A stretch of 64,000 bases of DNA from Bradyrhizobium sp. cir1 (GTDB lineage Bacteria; Pseudomonadota; Alphaproteobacteria; Rhizobiales; Xanthobacteraceae). Location of the stretch: NCBI RefSeq assembly GCF_014198245.1, contig NZ_JACIHE010000013.1, positions 160,289 through 224,288 of the forward strand, read 5' to 3'. The notes under the pieces are model-generated. The model did not search any database and was not told the origin of the DNA. It saw only the letters and a list, made by a program, of their open reading frames with translations. The translations under genes were made by a program, and so were the position numbers. Positions 51,060 through 60,008 of this stretch are shown here, piece after piece (position 1 is the first letter of the stretch; each line of letters begins with the position of its first letter).

Positions 51060-51520
51060 GCGAGCTTCCCAACGTCACGATCTATACCGACGGCGCCTGC
51101 TCGGGAAATCCCGGGCCGGGCGGCTGGGGCGCGATCCTGAAGTTCGGCGACAAGGAGAAGGAGCTGAACGGCGGCGAGCGTCACACCACCAACAACCAGA
51201 TGGAATTGATGGCGGCGATCTCCGCGCTCGAGGCGCTGAAGAAGCCGTGCACCGTCGATCTCTACACCGACAGCCAGTATGTCCGGCAGGGCATCACCGG
51301 CTGGATCTTCGGCTGGAAGCGCAACGGCTGGCGCACCGCCGACAAGAAGCCGGTGAAGAATGTCGAGCTATGGCAGCGCCTCGACGCCGCCTTGAAGCAA
51401 CACGAGGTCCGCTGGCACTGGGTCAAGGGCCACGCCGGCCACCCCGAGAACGAGCGCGCCGACCAGCTCGCACGCGACGGAATTGCGAAGGCGCGGTTGC
51501 AGCAGCGGGTGGCGGAGTAG
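51056..51520 (+). CDS. rnhA: Ribonuclease HI
   Basis: A 154-residue enzyme that degrades RNA in RNA–DNA hybrids. Active-site residues are visible: Asp12 (YTDGACSGNPGPGGW), Glu50 (NNQMELMAA), Asp72 (YTDSQYV), His126 (VKGHAGHPENE) and Asp136. The GTG start overlaps the thrB stop (GTGA). The ispH–thrB–rnhA order is standard in Rhizobiales. A repeat element follows. Confidence 0.97.
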   Translation: MSELPNVTIYTDGACSGNPGPGGWGAILKFGDKEKELNGGERHTTNNQMELMAAISALEALKKPCTVDLYTDSQYVRQGITGWIFGWKRNGWRTADKKPVKNVELWQRLDAALKQHEVRWHWVKGHAGHPENERADQLARDGIAKARLQQRVAE

Positions 51521-51549
51521 GCGACGCATTGTCAGCGTCACCCGGTTTC

Positions 51550-51640
51550 GTAGGGTGGGCAAAGCGAAGCGTGCCCACGGTTTTTTTCCATCTGGGAAAG
51601 ATGGTGGGCACGGCGCTGACGCGCCTTTGCCCACCCTGCG
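51550..51640. repeat. Palindromic intergenic repeat, GTAGGGTGGGCAAAGCG type
   Basis: GTAGGGTGGGCAAAGCGAAG and GTGCCCAC at the left; GTGGGCAC and GCGCCTTTGCCCACCCTGCG at the right. Same family style as 1149–1271. It lies between the convergent rnhA and peroxiredoxin genes. Confidence 0.82.
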
Positions 51641-51656
51641 GCACTTCCGCCGTGGC

Positions 51657-52142
51657 TCAGAGCTGCCCGAGCAGCGTATCGCCGCCGGAGACCTCGACCT
51701 TGCCGGGCATGGCCTCGAGGTTCAGCTTCTTCACCACGCCGTCCTCGACCAGCATCGAATAGCGCTTGGAGCGGATGCCGAGGCCGTTGGCGGAGGCGTC
51801 CAGCTCCATGCCGATCGCCTTGGTGAAGTCGGCATTGCCGTCGGCGAGGAAGACGGCCTCGTCGCGCTGGTCGGTGTCGCGCTTCCAGGCGTTCATGACG
51901 AAGGCGTCGTTGACGGAGACGATGGCGATGGTGTCGACGCCCTTGTCCTTGATGGCGTAGGCGTTGAGGAAGATGCTCGGCAGATGCATCTTGTGGCAGG
52001 TGCCGGTATAGGCGCCGGGCACGGCGAACAGCGCCACCTTCTTGCCCTTGAAGATATCGTCGGTGGTCTTCACCTGCGGGCCTTCCGCCGTCATCACGCG
52101 GAATTTCGCCTCGGGCAGTTTGTCGCCAGTCTGGATCGCCAT
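51657..52142 (-). CDS. Peroxiredoxin, Prx5 type
   Basis: A 161-residue thiol peroxidase reducing peroxides. The peroxidatic Cys49 lies in FAVPGAYTGTCHKMHLP, and DTIAIVSVNDAFVMNAWKRD is also typical. A resolving cysteine is not seen, so it should use a small thiol such as glutathione or an external partner (1-Cys mechanism). Ends with the normal VSGGDTLL. Confidence 0.94.
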   Translation of the reverse strand: MAIQTGDKLPEAKFRVMTAEGPQVKTTDDIFKGKKVALFAVPGAYTGTCHKMHLPSIFLNAYAIKDKGVDTIAIVSVNDAFVMNAWKRDTDQRDEAVFLADGNADFTKAIGMELDASANGLGIRSKRYSMLVEDGVVKKLNLEAMPGKVEVSGGDTLLGQL

Positions 52143-52245
52143 CGTCGTTTCTCCATGGAAATGGGCCGGGGCTGTTCTAGAGCATTTTACCGGCGGAGGG
52201 AAACGGCTTCACGGCGCTGTGATGAGGCCGCGGTGCTCATTTCTC

Positions 52246-52323
52246 GTCATTGCGAGCGCAGCGAAGCAATCCAGACTGCCTCCGCAGATACATTTCTGGA
52301 TTGTTTCGCTGCGCTCGCAATGA
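52246..52323. repeat. Palindromic intergenic repeat, GTCATTGCGAGCGCAGCGAAGC type
   Basis: GTCATTGCGAGCGCAGCGAAG with CAATCCAGA, and TCTGGATTGTTTCGCTGCGCTCGCAATGA at the right. A near-identical copy of 30780–30858. It lies between two minus-strand genes (acyl-CoA ligase and peroxiredoxin). Confidence 0.87.
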
Positions 52324-52375
52324 TGATGGGGCGCGCAAGCGCGTCCCATCGGGCCGACGGTAGAGAGCCTCGGCC

Positions 52376-54061
52376 TTACGCCGCCTCCGCCTTCTTCTCG
52401 TCGCGAAGCTGCCGGCGCAGGATCTTGCCGACATTGGTCTTCGGCAGGTCGGTGCGGAATTCGATGTGCTTGGGCACCTTGTAGCCGGTGAGCTGCTCGT
52501 GACAGAACTTGATCACGGCTTCCGCTGTGAGGTTCGGGTCCTTCCTCACGACGAACGCCTTCACTGCCTCGCCGGACTTGGAATCGGGAATGCCGATCAC
52601 GGCGCATTCGAGCACGCCCGGATGGCTCGCGATCACTTCCTCGATCTCGTTGGGATAGACGTTGAAGCCGGAGACCAGGATCATGTCCTTCTTGCGATCG
52701 ACGATCTTGGTGTAGCCCTTCTCGTCCATCACGCCGATGTCGCCGGTGCGGAAATAGCCGTCCGCGGTCATCACCTTGGCGGTTTCTTCCGGCCTGTTCC
52801 AGTAGCCCGACATCACCTGCGGGCCCTTGGCGCAGATCTCGCCCGCCTGGCCGAGCGGCACTTCGTTGCCGTCGTCATCGCGGATCGAGATATAGGTCGA
52901 AGGAACGGGAATGCCGATCGATCCCGAGAATTCGGTCGTGGTTGCGGGGTTGCAGGTCAGCGTCGGTGAGGTCTCCGACAGGCCGTAGCCTTCGGCGATG
53001 AAGCAGCCGGTCACCGCCTTCCACTGCTCGGCGACGGGGCGCTGCACCGCCATGCCGCCGCCGTTGGAGATCTTCAGCTTGGAGAAGTCGAGCTTCTTGA
53101 AATCGGGATGGTGCATCAGGCCGTTGTAGAGCGTGTTGACGGCCGGAAAGCTGTTGACCTGGTACTTCGCCAGCTCCTTGACGAAGCCGGGGATGTCGCG
53201 CGGATTGGGGATCAGCAAATTGCAGCCGCCGGCGCGCACCGCGAGCAGGTAGCAGGCCGTGAGCGCGAAGATGTGGTAGAGCGGCAGCGCGCAGACGATC
53301 ATCAGCTGCTCGACATGCGGCGGCGCGGCGAGCGCCGGCTGGAGCCAGGCATCGTTCTGCAGGACGTTGGCGACGATGTTGCGGTGGAGCAGGGTCGCGC
53401 CCTTGGAGACGCCGGTGGTGCCGCCGGTATATTGCAGGAAGGCGACGTCGCCCGGCGACAGCTTTGGCTTGTTGAAGGTCATGCCGCGGCCGGACGACAG
53501 CGCGTCATTGAACGACACCGCGCCCGGCAGCGACCAGGCCGGCACCATCTTCTTGACGCGGCGGACGACGAGATTGACGATCACGCCCTTGAAGCCGAGC
53601 AGGTCGCCCATGCTGGCGACGATGACGTGCTTCACCGGCGTCCTGGCGATCACCTGCTCGACGGTGTGGGCAAAATTCTCCAGCACGATGATGGCTTCGG
53701 CGCCGGAATCCTTGAGCTGATGCTCGAGCTCGCGTGGGGTGTAGAGTGGGTTGACGTTGACGACGGCGAATCCTGCGCGCAGCACCGCGGCGGTCGCCAC
53801 CGGATATTGCAGCACGTTCGGCATCATGATCGCGACGCGGGCGCCTCGCTGCAGCCCGCGGCCTTGCAAGTAAGCGGCGAGCGCGACGGACATCTGATCG
53901 AGGTCGCGATAGCTGATCGACTTGTCCATGCAGATGAACGCCTTGCGGTCGGCGAACTTGGTGAAGCTCTCCTCCAAGAGGTCGACCAGCGATGCGTATT
54001 GCGTCGGCTCGATGTCGGCGGGCACGCCGGGCGGATATTGCTTGAGCCAGATGCGCTCCAT
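52376..54061 (-). CDS. fadD: Long-chain fatty acid–CoA ligase
   Basis: A 561-residue adenylate-forming ligase that activates long-chain fatty acids for beta-oxidation. MERIWLKQYPPGVPADI is the family N-terminus; FLQYTGGTTGVSKGATLLH is the ATP loop, EGYGLSETSPTLTCNP and YFRTGDIGVMDEKGYTKIVDRKKDMILVSGFNVYPNEIE are the conserved AMP-binding and linker motifs, and LPKTNVGKILRRQLR carries the lysine. One of three such synthetases in this window, and the most FadD-like. Confidence 0.94.
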   Translation of the reverse strand: MERIWLKQYPPGVPADIEPTQYASLVDLLEESFTKFADRKAFICMDKSISYRDLDQMSVALAAYLQGRGLQRGARVAIMMPNVLQYPVATAAVLRAGFAVVNVNPLYTPRELEHQLKDSGAEAIIVLENFAHTVEQVIARTPVKHVIVASMGDLLGFKGVIVNLVVRRVKKMVPAWSLPGAVSFNDALSSGRGMTFNKPKLSPGDVAFLQYTGGTTGVSKGATLLHRNIVANVLQNDAWLQPALAAPPHVEQLMIVCALPLYHIFALTACYLLAVRAGGCNLLIPNPRDIPGFVKELAKYQVNSFPAVNTLYNGLMHHPDFKKLDFSKLKISNGGGMAVQRPVAEQWKAVTGCFIAEGYGLSETSPTLTCNPATTTEFSGSIGIPVPSTYISIRDDDGNEVPLGQAGEICAKGPQVMSGYWNRPEETAKVMTADGYFRTGDIGVMDEKGYTKIVDRKKDMILVSGFNVYPNEIEEVIASHPGVLECAVIGIPDSKSGEAVKAFVVRKDPNLTAEAVIKFCHEQLTGYKVPKHIEFRTDLPKTNVGKILRRQLRDEKKAEAA

Positions 54062-54253
54062 GGAAAACTCCCCTCAATTTACCAGAGCCCGTTGTGTCTC
54101 GGGCTTGCCTCGTTGCCGCCAGTATCGAGCCTGCCGGAACGGGTGGCAAGCCGTCGAGGCTTAGGGCAAAGGTCGGAGGGTGGCTACTGGAATCGTCGCA
54201 AACCGCGTTGCCGCAGGTGCGAAGCGCAGGCGGCGGTTTAATTCCGATGGGCG

Positions 54254-55699
54254 TTAACTGTTGTTGGCCGGCTTGGCGGGCGGCTTGGTCGCGGCCTTGG
54301 GCTTGGCGGGCTTCGCGGCCTGGTCGCCGCTCGCCGCGGGCTTTGCCGCCGCATCGGGCTTGGCCGCGGCATGCTTGGTCCCAGCCGGCTTGGCTGCGGT
54401 CTTGCCGTCGCTCTTGCCGTCGCTCTTGGCGTCAGCCGGCTTTGCCGCTGCCGTCTTCGCGTCCTTCGGCTTATCGGCGGCGTCAGGCTTCTTGGCGACG
54501 CGCGACTTCTTGCCACGCGGCTTTGGCGTCGCCTGCTGGTCGGCATCGGCCGCGACCGCCGCGATCAGGGCGGTGCCGGTGCGGGTCGGGCCGGTATAGA
54601 CCAGCACGGGCTCGGCCGCCGCCGGCGCCGAGGCCATCAGCTCGGAGGCCTTCATCAGGGGCGGCTGGAGGCCGGCGGTGAAGAAGGTCACCTGGGCTTC
54701 GCCGCCGGTGGCGGAGGCCGATCCCGATGTGCCGCCATTGGCTGCGATCAACGCATCGTCGTCGTCGCTCGCCGGCCGCTTGCGATGACCGCCGCACATC
54801 TCGTCACGCAGGTTCGGCGGCGAGGCATCGACCGGCACCAGCTTGTCGACGGTGCCGAGCGAGGGGCGGAGCCAGGTGAGACCGTCCTGGCTGAAGCCGC
54901 GCTCGAGCAGTTGCGCGGCCTTCACCGCGCGTGCGGTGCCGGAGCTTGCACCCAGCACCACCGCGATCAGGCGGCGGCCGTTGCGCGTCGCCGAGGCCAC
55001 GAGATTATAACCGGAAGCGCAGATGAAGCCGGTCTTGAAACCGTCGGCACCGGGATAGCGGCCGATCAGCTTGTTGAAATTGCCGGTGATACGCTTGCCG
55101 AAGCGGATCGCCGGGATGTGCACGAAGTATTCATATTCGGGCAGGTCGCGCAGGAACGAGCGGGCGAGGATGCCGAGGTCGCGGGCCGAGGTGATCTGGC
55201 CGTCGGCAGGCAGGCCGTTCGGATTGACGTAGCTCGTCTGCGTCATGCCGAGCTTCTGCGCGGTGTCGTTCATCATCGCCGAGAAGCCGTCGATCGAACC
55301 GCCGACGCCTTCGGCGAGCACCACGGCCATGTCGTTCGCCGACTTGACCATCATCATCTTCAGCGCGTTGTCGACGGTGAGCTGCGTTCCCGGACGGAGC
55401 CCCATCTTCGACGGCGACTGCGAGGCGGCCGTCGGCGACACCGTGAGCAGCGTGTCGAGCGTGAGCCTGCCGTCCTTGACCGCCTTCAACGTCACATAGG
55501 CTGTCATGATCTTGGTGACGGAGGCCGGATACCAGGGAATGGTCGCGTTGTCCGCCTGCAGCACCTTGCCGCTGTCGGCCTCGATCAGCAGCAGCGCCTC
55601 GGCGCCCGCCGCGCGCGGCGCGAGCAGCAGGGCACATGCGAAGGCCGCAGCGAACAGGTTGAACAGGGATTTGCGAAGCAGCGGGCGAAAGGCGTGCAC
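54254..55699 (-). CDS. D-alanyl-D-alanine carboxypeptidase with Ala/Lys/Pro-rich tail
   Basis: A 481-residue penicillin-binding carboxypeptidase of the DacA/DacF kind that trims peptidoglycan pentapeptides. Signal peptide ends near AGA-EA; the active motifs are PASVTKIM (Ser60, Lys63), SAND (Ser120) and DGFKTGF (Lys222). The last 80 or so residues are low-complexity repeats of Ala, Lys, Pro and Asp (AKPADAKSDGKSDGKTAAKP), instead of a membrane anchor helix, and may bind wall polymers. GTG at 55699 is preferred to a TTG at 55798, which adds an unlikely Arg-rich leader. Confidence 0.92.
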   Translation of the reverse strand: MHAFRPLLRKSLFNLFAAAFACALLLAPRAAGAEALLLIEADSGKVLQADNATIPWYPASVTKIMTAYVTLKAVKDGRLTLDTLLTVSPTAASQSPSKMGLRPGTQLTVDNALKMMMVKSANDMAVVLAEGVGGSIDGFSAMMNDTAQKLGMTQTSYVNPNGLPADGQITSARDLGILARSFLRDLPEYEYFVHIPAIRFGKRITGNFNKLIGRYPGADGFKTGFICASGYNLVASATRNGRRLIAVVLGASSGTARAVKAAQLLERGFSQDGLTWLRPSLGTVDKLVPVDASPPNLRDEMCGGHRKRPASDDDDALIAANGGTSGSASATGGEAQVTFFTAGLQPPLMKASELMASAPAAAEPVLVYTGPTRTGTALIAAVAADADQQATPKPRGKKSRVAKKPDAADKPKDAKTAAAKPADAKSDGKSDGKTAAKPAGTKHAAAKPDAAAKPAASGDQAAKPAKPKAATKPPAKPANNS

Positions 55700-55889
55700 T
55701 ATCCGATTCCGGTCCTGGGAGATCCGCCGGTACCGGACGGCTCTCGTGATCTGAGTTTCGGGTTCTGAAATCCGGCGCCGCCGCTTGCGGCGTCGCAAAC
55801 CTATACCGGCTCGTGCGTCGAGAATAGGGGCTTGGGGCGGGTATTCCGCAACGAAGTAGGCCGAATTTCGACGGTCCTCTCGGGACTTG

Positions 55890-57686
55890 CTAGGGGGATT
55901 TGGCAGCTGTCGCAGCAGCCTCGGCGGCCGTCACGCTGGCCCGCCCATGCTCCTGAACCATGAACTGGGCCTTGGCCATCTCGGCAAAATGGCCGCCTTT
56001 GGCCACGAGTTCATCGAAAGTTCCGGTTTCGATCACCCGTCCGTTCTCGAACACCAGGATCCGCGTGGCGTTGCGGATGGTGGAGAGGCGATGGGCGATC
56101 ACGAAGGTGGTGCGGCCCTTCATCACTTCGTCGAGAGCGGCGTTTACCTTGACCTCGGTGACGGCGTCGAGCGCGCTGGTGGCCTCGTCCAGGATCAGGA
56201 TCGGCGGGTCCTTCAGCAGGGCGCGGGCGATCGACAGCCGCTGCCGCTCGCCACCGGAGAGCATGCGGCCGCGCTCGCCGGCATTGGTCGCGAAGCCGCC
56301 GCTGCGCTCGATGAAGTCGAGCGCCTGCGCGCGCTCGGCGGCCTTGCGCATCTCGGCTTCGGTGGCGTCCGGCTTGCCGACGCGCAAATTCTCCTCGATC
56401 GAGCGGTTGAACAGCAGTGCTTCCTGGAACACGACGCCGATGTTTCGCCGCAGTGAGGTCAGCGTGACGCCGCGCACGTCCATGCCGTCGATCCTGATGA
56501 AGCCGGATTGCGGATCGAAGGCGCGATGCAACAGCGCGATCGCGGTGGACTTGCCGGCGCCGGTCGGCCCGACCAGCGCGATGGTCTGGCCGGGCAGCGC
56601 GGTGAAGGTGAGGTCCTCGATCGCGGGCCGCTTGCCGTCATAGGAGAAGGTGACGTCGTTGAACTCGACGAGGCCGGACAGCCTGCCGGCATCGATCGCG
56701 TCGGGCCGGTCGTGCACGGCCGGCACGGCATCGAGCACGTTGAAGAATTCGCGCAGGCGCGGGGCTTCCATGAAGACGTTGTTGATGAAGCTCACGACCT
56801 GCTCGAGCTTTTGGATCAGCATCGTCGCAAAGCTCACGAACATCACGATCTCGCCGACCGAGGTCAGCCCCTGGTCATGCAGGGCGATGCCGAGCGTGAA
56901 GATCGCGAGCACCGTGATGGTGGTCGAGGCCCGCGTGATCACGGTGACGAGCGCCCACCAGGACAGCACCGGCATCTGCGCCGCCAGCAGCTCGTCGGCG
57001 ACGGAGCGCAGCCCCTTCACCTCGGATTCGACGCGGACGAAGCTCTGCACCAGCGCGACATTGCCGAGCGCGTCCGAGGCGCGGGCGGAGAGCTCGCTGT
57101 AGTGCTCCTCGACTTCCATCTGCATGCCGAAGGTCTTGCGCACCACGAAGGTCGTCAGCGCGGTGAAGACGATGCAGAGCACGAACAGCAGGATCGCGAG
57201 CCGCCAGTTCAGGTACAGCGACAGCGGCAGCAGCACCACGACCGAGAGGATCGCGGCGAAGTGCTCGCGGAAGAAGCCGAGCCACAGCCGCCACAGCGCA
57301 TCGGTGCCGTTGAGCATCACCTTCATCAGCCGGCCCGAATGGGTGCCGGAGTGGAAGGTCAGCGGCAGCTGCAGGATGTGCTCGAAATAGTCCGTCAGCA
57401 CTGCCTGGCGCTGGCGGTGCGAGAGCCGGTCGGCCTGCAGGGCCACGAGCGCGCTGCAGCCGATGGTGAACAGCCCGAACGCCACCCAGGCGACGAGAAA
57501 CGGCCAGGCCGAGTTCGATCCCGCGACCGTCTTGCCCGAGAGCACGTCGACGATCCGGCCGAACAGCACGGGCTCGGCGAATTGCGAGGCTGCGAGCAGG
57601 AGGTTGGCGACCGCCAGCAGCCAGCCCAGCCGTGCCTCCTTGCCGAGCAGCTCGAGAACGCGGGAATAGAGACGGAGCATGGACAT
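55890..57686 (-). CDS. ndvA: NdvA/ChvA-like cyclic glucan ABC exporter (permease–ATPase fusion)
   Basis: A 598-residue half-transporter. Six helices occupy about residues 15–300, with LSWWALVTVITRASTTITVLAIFTLG and VGEIVMFVSFATMLIQKLEQV closely following NdvA. The ATPase has Walker A GPTGAGKST, signature LSGGERQR, Walker B ILILDEAT and the H-loop AHRLST. NdvA exports cyclic beta-glucans to the periplasm, important for osmotic adaptation and plant infection. The synthase is not adjacent. Orthology is inferred from sequence style, so the symbol is tentative. Confidence 0.85.
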   Translation of the reverse strand: MSMLRLYSRVLELLGKEARLGWLLAVANLLLAASQFAEPVLFGRIVDVLSGKTVAGSNSAWPFLVAWVAFGLFTIGCSALVALQADRLSHRQRQAVLTDYFEHILQLPLTFHSGTHSGRLMKVMLNGTDALWRLWLGFFREHFAAILSVVVLLPLSLYLNWRLAILLFVLCIVFTALTTFVVRKTFGMQMEVEEHYSELSARASDALGNVALVQSFVRVESEVKGLRSVADELLAAQMPVLSWWALVTVITRASTTITVLAIFTLGIALHDQGLTSVGEIVMFVSFATMLIQKLEQVVSFINNVFMEAPRLREFFNVLDAVPAVHDRPDAIDAGRLSGLVEFNDVTFSYDGKRPAIEDLTFTALPGQTIALVGPTGAGKSTAIALLHRAFDPQSGFIRIDGMDVRGVTLTSLRRNIGVVFQEALLFNRSIEENLRVGKPDATEAEMRKAAERAQALDFIERSGGFATNAGERGRMLSGGERQRLSIARALLKDPPILILDEATSALDAVTEVKVNAALDEVMKGRTTFVIAHRLSTIRNATRILVFENGRVIETGTFDELVAKGGHFAEMAKAQFMVQEHGRASVTAAEAAATAAKSP

Positions 57687-57771
57687 GCGGACTGGCAACT
57701 CGGGCAGCGGATGGAGCCCGTATTGTAAGCCGGGATCACCCGCGAGATACAGCGGAAGCTGTTGGTTTTGC

Positions 57772-58821
57772 TCAATTGATGAGCCGGCTCTCGACCGGCG
57801 GCAGGAACCGGTCATCGAAGATATCGCTTGCCGCCGGCCGTTTGCGGAATTTGAAGTCCTGGGCGATCTGGTCGATCGAGCGCTCCAGGCGCGCCTGGTC
57901 GATTCCGCCGAGGCCGTTGAGCCTGACCTCGTCGGTCAGGATGTTGTCGACGAGCACGGTGCGCAGGCGTTCCAGCTCGAGCTCGCGGTCGCCATCGTCG
58001 ATGCGGCTTGCAGCCTCGTCCGCCGCACGCGCCGGCTCTTTGACCGTTGCGTTGATGCCGGCGATCAGGGCGCGGACGAAACCCTTCACGGCGTCCGGCT
58101 TCGCCGCGGCGAAGGCGGGATTGGCCACCACGGCAAAGCCATAGGCTTCGCAACCATAGTCGGCATAGCGCAGCACGACGAGATCGCCGCCGGGCACGCC
58201 GCGGTCGCGCAGATTCACTGCCGACAGATGGCTGAAGCCGGCGACGGCATCGACCTGTCCCGCGGACAGGATCGGCTCGCGCACCGCGGCGCTGATCTTG
58301 TGGAATTTCACGCGCGAGGCGTCGATGTTGTTCTGCTGCGCCAGCGCCGGCCAGAGCCGCATCGACAGATCGCCGTCGGCGACGCCGACGGTCTTGCCGT
58401 CGAGGTCGGGCAGGAGGTGGATGCCGCGGCTCCTGCGCGCGACGATCGCGTAAGGCGCGCGGTTGAACAGCACGAACACCGCCTTGATCGGCGCCGCATC
58501 CTCCTTGTCACGAAAGCGGATCAACTCGTTGATGTCGACCAATGCGAGCTCGCTGTCGCCCTTGGCGACACGCGCAAGCGCCTCCGGTGATCCGGGCGCG
58601 GTGTTGAAGGTCACGTTGAGATGCTCGGCGCCGAACTTGCCGTCTTTCGCGGCAAGGAAGAATGGTGCCATGCTCGCGTCGATGGGACGGTCGAAGGTGA
58701 AGTGGATCGCCGTCGAGGGGGCGGCGCTCTCGGCCGCTGTGGCATCGCGTGCCGTCAACGCGGCGAGCGAGATTGCAAGGGCCAGCAGGCCGCGAAGGGC
58801 GATCGTCTTGAATCCTGACAT
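57772..58821 (-). CDS. ABC transporter substrate-binding protein, NMT1/SsuA-like
   Basis: A 349-residue periplasmic protein. Signal peptide cleavage is near ATA-AE; FTFDRPIDASMAPFFLAAKDGKF is the NMT1/SsuA-type N-terminal pattern and VFVLFNRAPYAIVARRSRGI with DLDGKTVGVADGD follow. Such proteins bind sulfonates, nitrate, taurine or thiamine precursors. No permease or ATPase of its own is present; the adjacent ABC gene 85 bases downstream is a glucan-type exporter and not an obvious partner. Confidence 0.85.
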   Translation of the reverse strand: MSGFKTIALRGLLALAISLAALTARDATAAESAAPSTAIHFTFDRPIDASMAPFFLAAKDGKFGAEHLNVTFNTAPGSPEALARVAKGDSELALVDINELIRFRDKEDAAPIKAVFVLFNRAPYAIVARRSRGIHLLPDLDGKTVGVADGDLSMRLWPALAQQNNIDASRVKFHKISAAVREPILSAGQVDAVAGFSHLSAVNLRDRGVPGGDLVVLRYADYGCEAYGFAVVANPAFAAAKPDAVKGFVRALIAGINATVKEPARAADEAASRIDDGDRELELERLRTVLVDNILTDEVRLNGLGGIDQARLERSIDQIAQDFKFRKRPAASDIFDDRFLPPVESRLIN

Positions 58822-58918
58822 CAGTTGCGCCGGTCCCGCATGGTTGTGGTTTCGTGACGCTCGCAGCGCCGGCCAGCGACGACCGTGCGCGCGCCAACAT
58901 GAACGGCGGATGAGCGTC

Positions 58919-58941
58919 GGTTGCGTCACGATCACGCAACC
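58919..58941. promoter_or_regulatory. Inverted repeat GGTTGCGT–CACGATC–ACGCAACC
   Basis: A perfect 8-base inverted repeat with 7-base centre in the 227-base divergent gap between the binding-protein gene and the Gly/Tyr-rich secreted protein gene. The spacing is too long for a FixK box. Candidate operator for an unidentified regulator. Confidence 0.45.
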
Positions 58942-58953
58942 CCGTTCAGCTTG

Positions 58954-58976
58954 TGTTGGGGTTGGGGAACCCAACA
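58954..58976. promoter_or_regulatory. Inverted repeat TGTTGGG...CCCAACA
   Basis: TGTTGGG–GTTGGGGAA–CCCAACA lies 12 bases from the previous inverted repeat in the same divergent gap and about 72 bases before the plus-strand gene. Its GC-rich arms could also form a leader hairpin. Confidence 0.4.
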
Positions 58977-59048
58977 TGGGAGGCGGGTGTTTGAAAGACA
59001 TGAGCCTGTCTGCAGGCACCATTCGAGGTCCCAAGGAGGGTCCAGGAC

Positions 59049-59417
59049 ATGTTTGACAGATTTTCGAGCCTTACCGGCCGCAAAGCCGTCCTGACGACGG
59101 CTGCGGTGCTGGCGCTGACCGCGGTCGTTCCGACGGCCTCTTACGCAGGTGGCCGCCACTGGCATGGCGGCGGCGGCGGTGCTGCGGCAGCCGCGGCTTT
59201 CGCAGCCATTGGCACCGGCCTCGCCATCGCTGCAACCCGCGACGCGTACGCCTACGACTACGGTCCGGGCTACGGCTATTACGGCGGTCCCGTCTATTAC
59301 CGTGCTCCGGCCTACGGCCCCTATTACGGCCCGGGCCCGAACTACGAGTATCAGCGCTACGGCGGCTCCGCGCCCTCGGAGCTCTGCGGCCAAGGCCACT
59401 TCACGAACTGCTACTAG
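59049..59417 (+). CDS. Small secreted Gly/Tyr-rich protein
   Basis: A 122-residue protein with a signal peptide (cleavage near SYA-GG), an HWHGGGGG stretch, an alanine-rich hydrophobic segment (AAAAAAFAAIGTGLAIAA) that may be a membrane helix or glycine-zipper-like region, and a mature tail of repeats such as GYGYYGGP and YGPYYGPGP. The C-terminus has two cysteines (LCGQGHFTNCY). CAAGGAGGGTCC lies just upstream of the ATG. Possibly a surface protein; no family function known. Confidence 0.78.
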   Translation: MFDRFSSLTGRKAVLTTAAVLALTAVVPTASYAGGRHWHGGGGGAAAAAAFAAIGTGLAIAATRDAYAYDYGPGYGYYGGPVYYRAPAYGPYYGPGPNYEYQRYGGSAPSELCGQGHFTNCY

Positions 59418-59451
59418 GCTTGCCGGCCCCCTTGGCTACCAAAGGTTGACC

Positions 59452-59490
59452 AAAACAGGCCGTCGCGCTTGTCGCTCCGGCCTGTTTTTT
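59452..59490 (+). terminator. Intrinsic terminator
   Basis: AAAACAGGCC–GTCGCGCTTGTCGCTCC–GGCCTGTTTT, with a 10-base-pair stem followed by a T-run (TTTTTT). It lies 35 bases after the Gly/Tyr-rich gene stop and before hisE. Confidence 0.85.
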
Positions 59491-59546
59491 GCTTTTATTG
59501 TCGGGCGTTAACGCGCTCGCCATTGGTTTAGAGTAGTTTGAGTACC

Positions 59547-59951
59547 ATGAGTGATTCGCTTGAGCGGCTATATCTGGCTGTGCTCGCGGCCAAGGATCTT
59601 GATCCGGCAACATCGCGTACGGCCCGGCTGTTTCAGCGCGGCCCCTCCAAAATGGCGAAGAAACTGGCCGAGGAGGCCATCGAAGTCGTCATCGATGCCG
59701 TCAATGGCGACAGCGAGGCCGTGATCCGGGAAAGCGCCGACCTGCTCTACAATCTGACCGTGCTCTGGGCCTCGGCCGGCGTGCGCCCCGAGGACGTCTG
59801 GCGCGAGATGACGCGGCGGGAAGACATGCTCGGCATCGCCGAGAAGCTGCCAAAGTCGACAGTGAAGCTGCCCAAAGTTGCGTCACCGCGCATGGCCGCC
59901 AGGCGGCCAATTGTCGCGCTCGAGACACGCACCGCGCGCAAGCGGCACTAA
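59547..59951 (+). CDS. hisE: Phosphoribosyl-ATP pyrophosphatase HisE
   Basis: A 134-residue enzyme removing pyrophosphate from PR-ATP in histidine synthesis. GPSKMAKKLAEEAIEVVIDAVNGD holds the conserved Glu-x-x-Glu metal site, followed by ESADLLYNLTVLWASAGV. A basic tail of about 30 residues (PRMAARRPIVALETRTARKRH) extends past the usual family length. It is separated from hisD by about 48 kb. Preferred start ATG 59547. Confidence 0.93.
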   Translation: MSDSLERLYLAVLAAKDLDPATSRTARLFQRGPSKMAKKLAEEAIEVVIDAVNGDSEAVIRESADLLYNLTVLWASAGVRPEDVWREMTRREDMLGIAEKLPKSTVKLPKVASPRMAARRPIVALETRTARKRH

Positions 59952-60008
59952 AAACTTCACAAAACTCGCGATGGACAAATCCGTCCCATGGTGCTTCATC
60001 GCGGCGCC

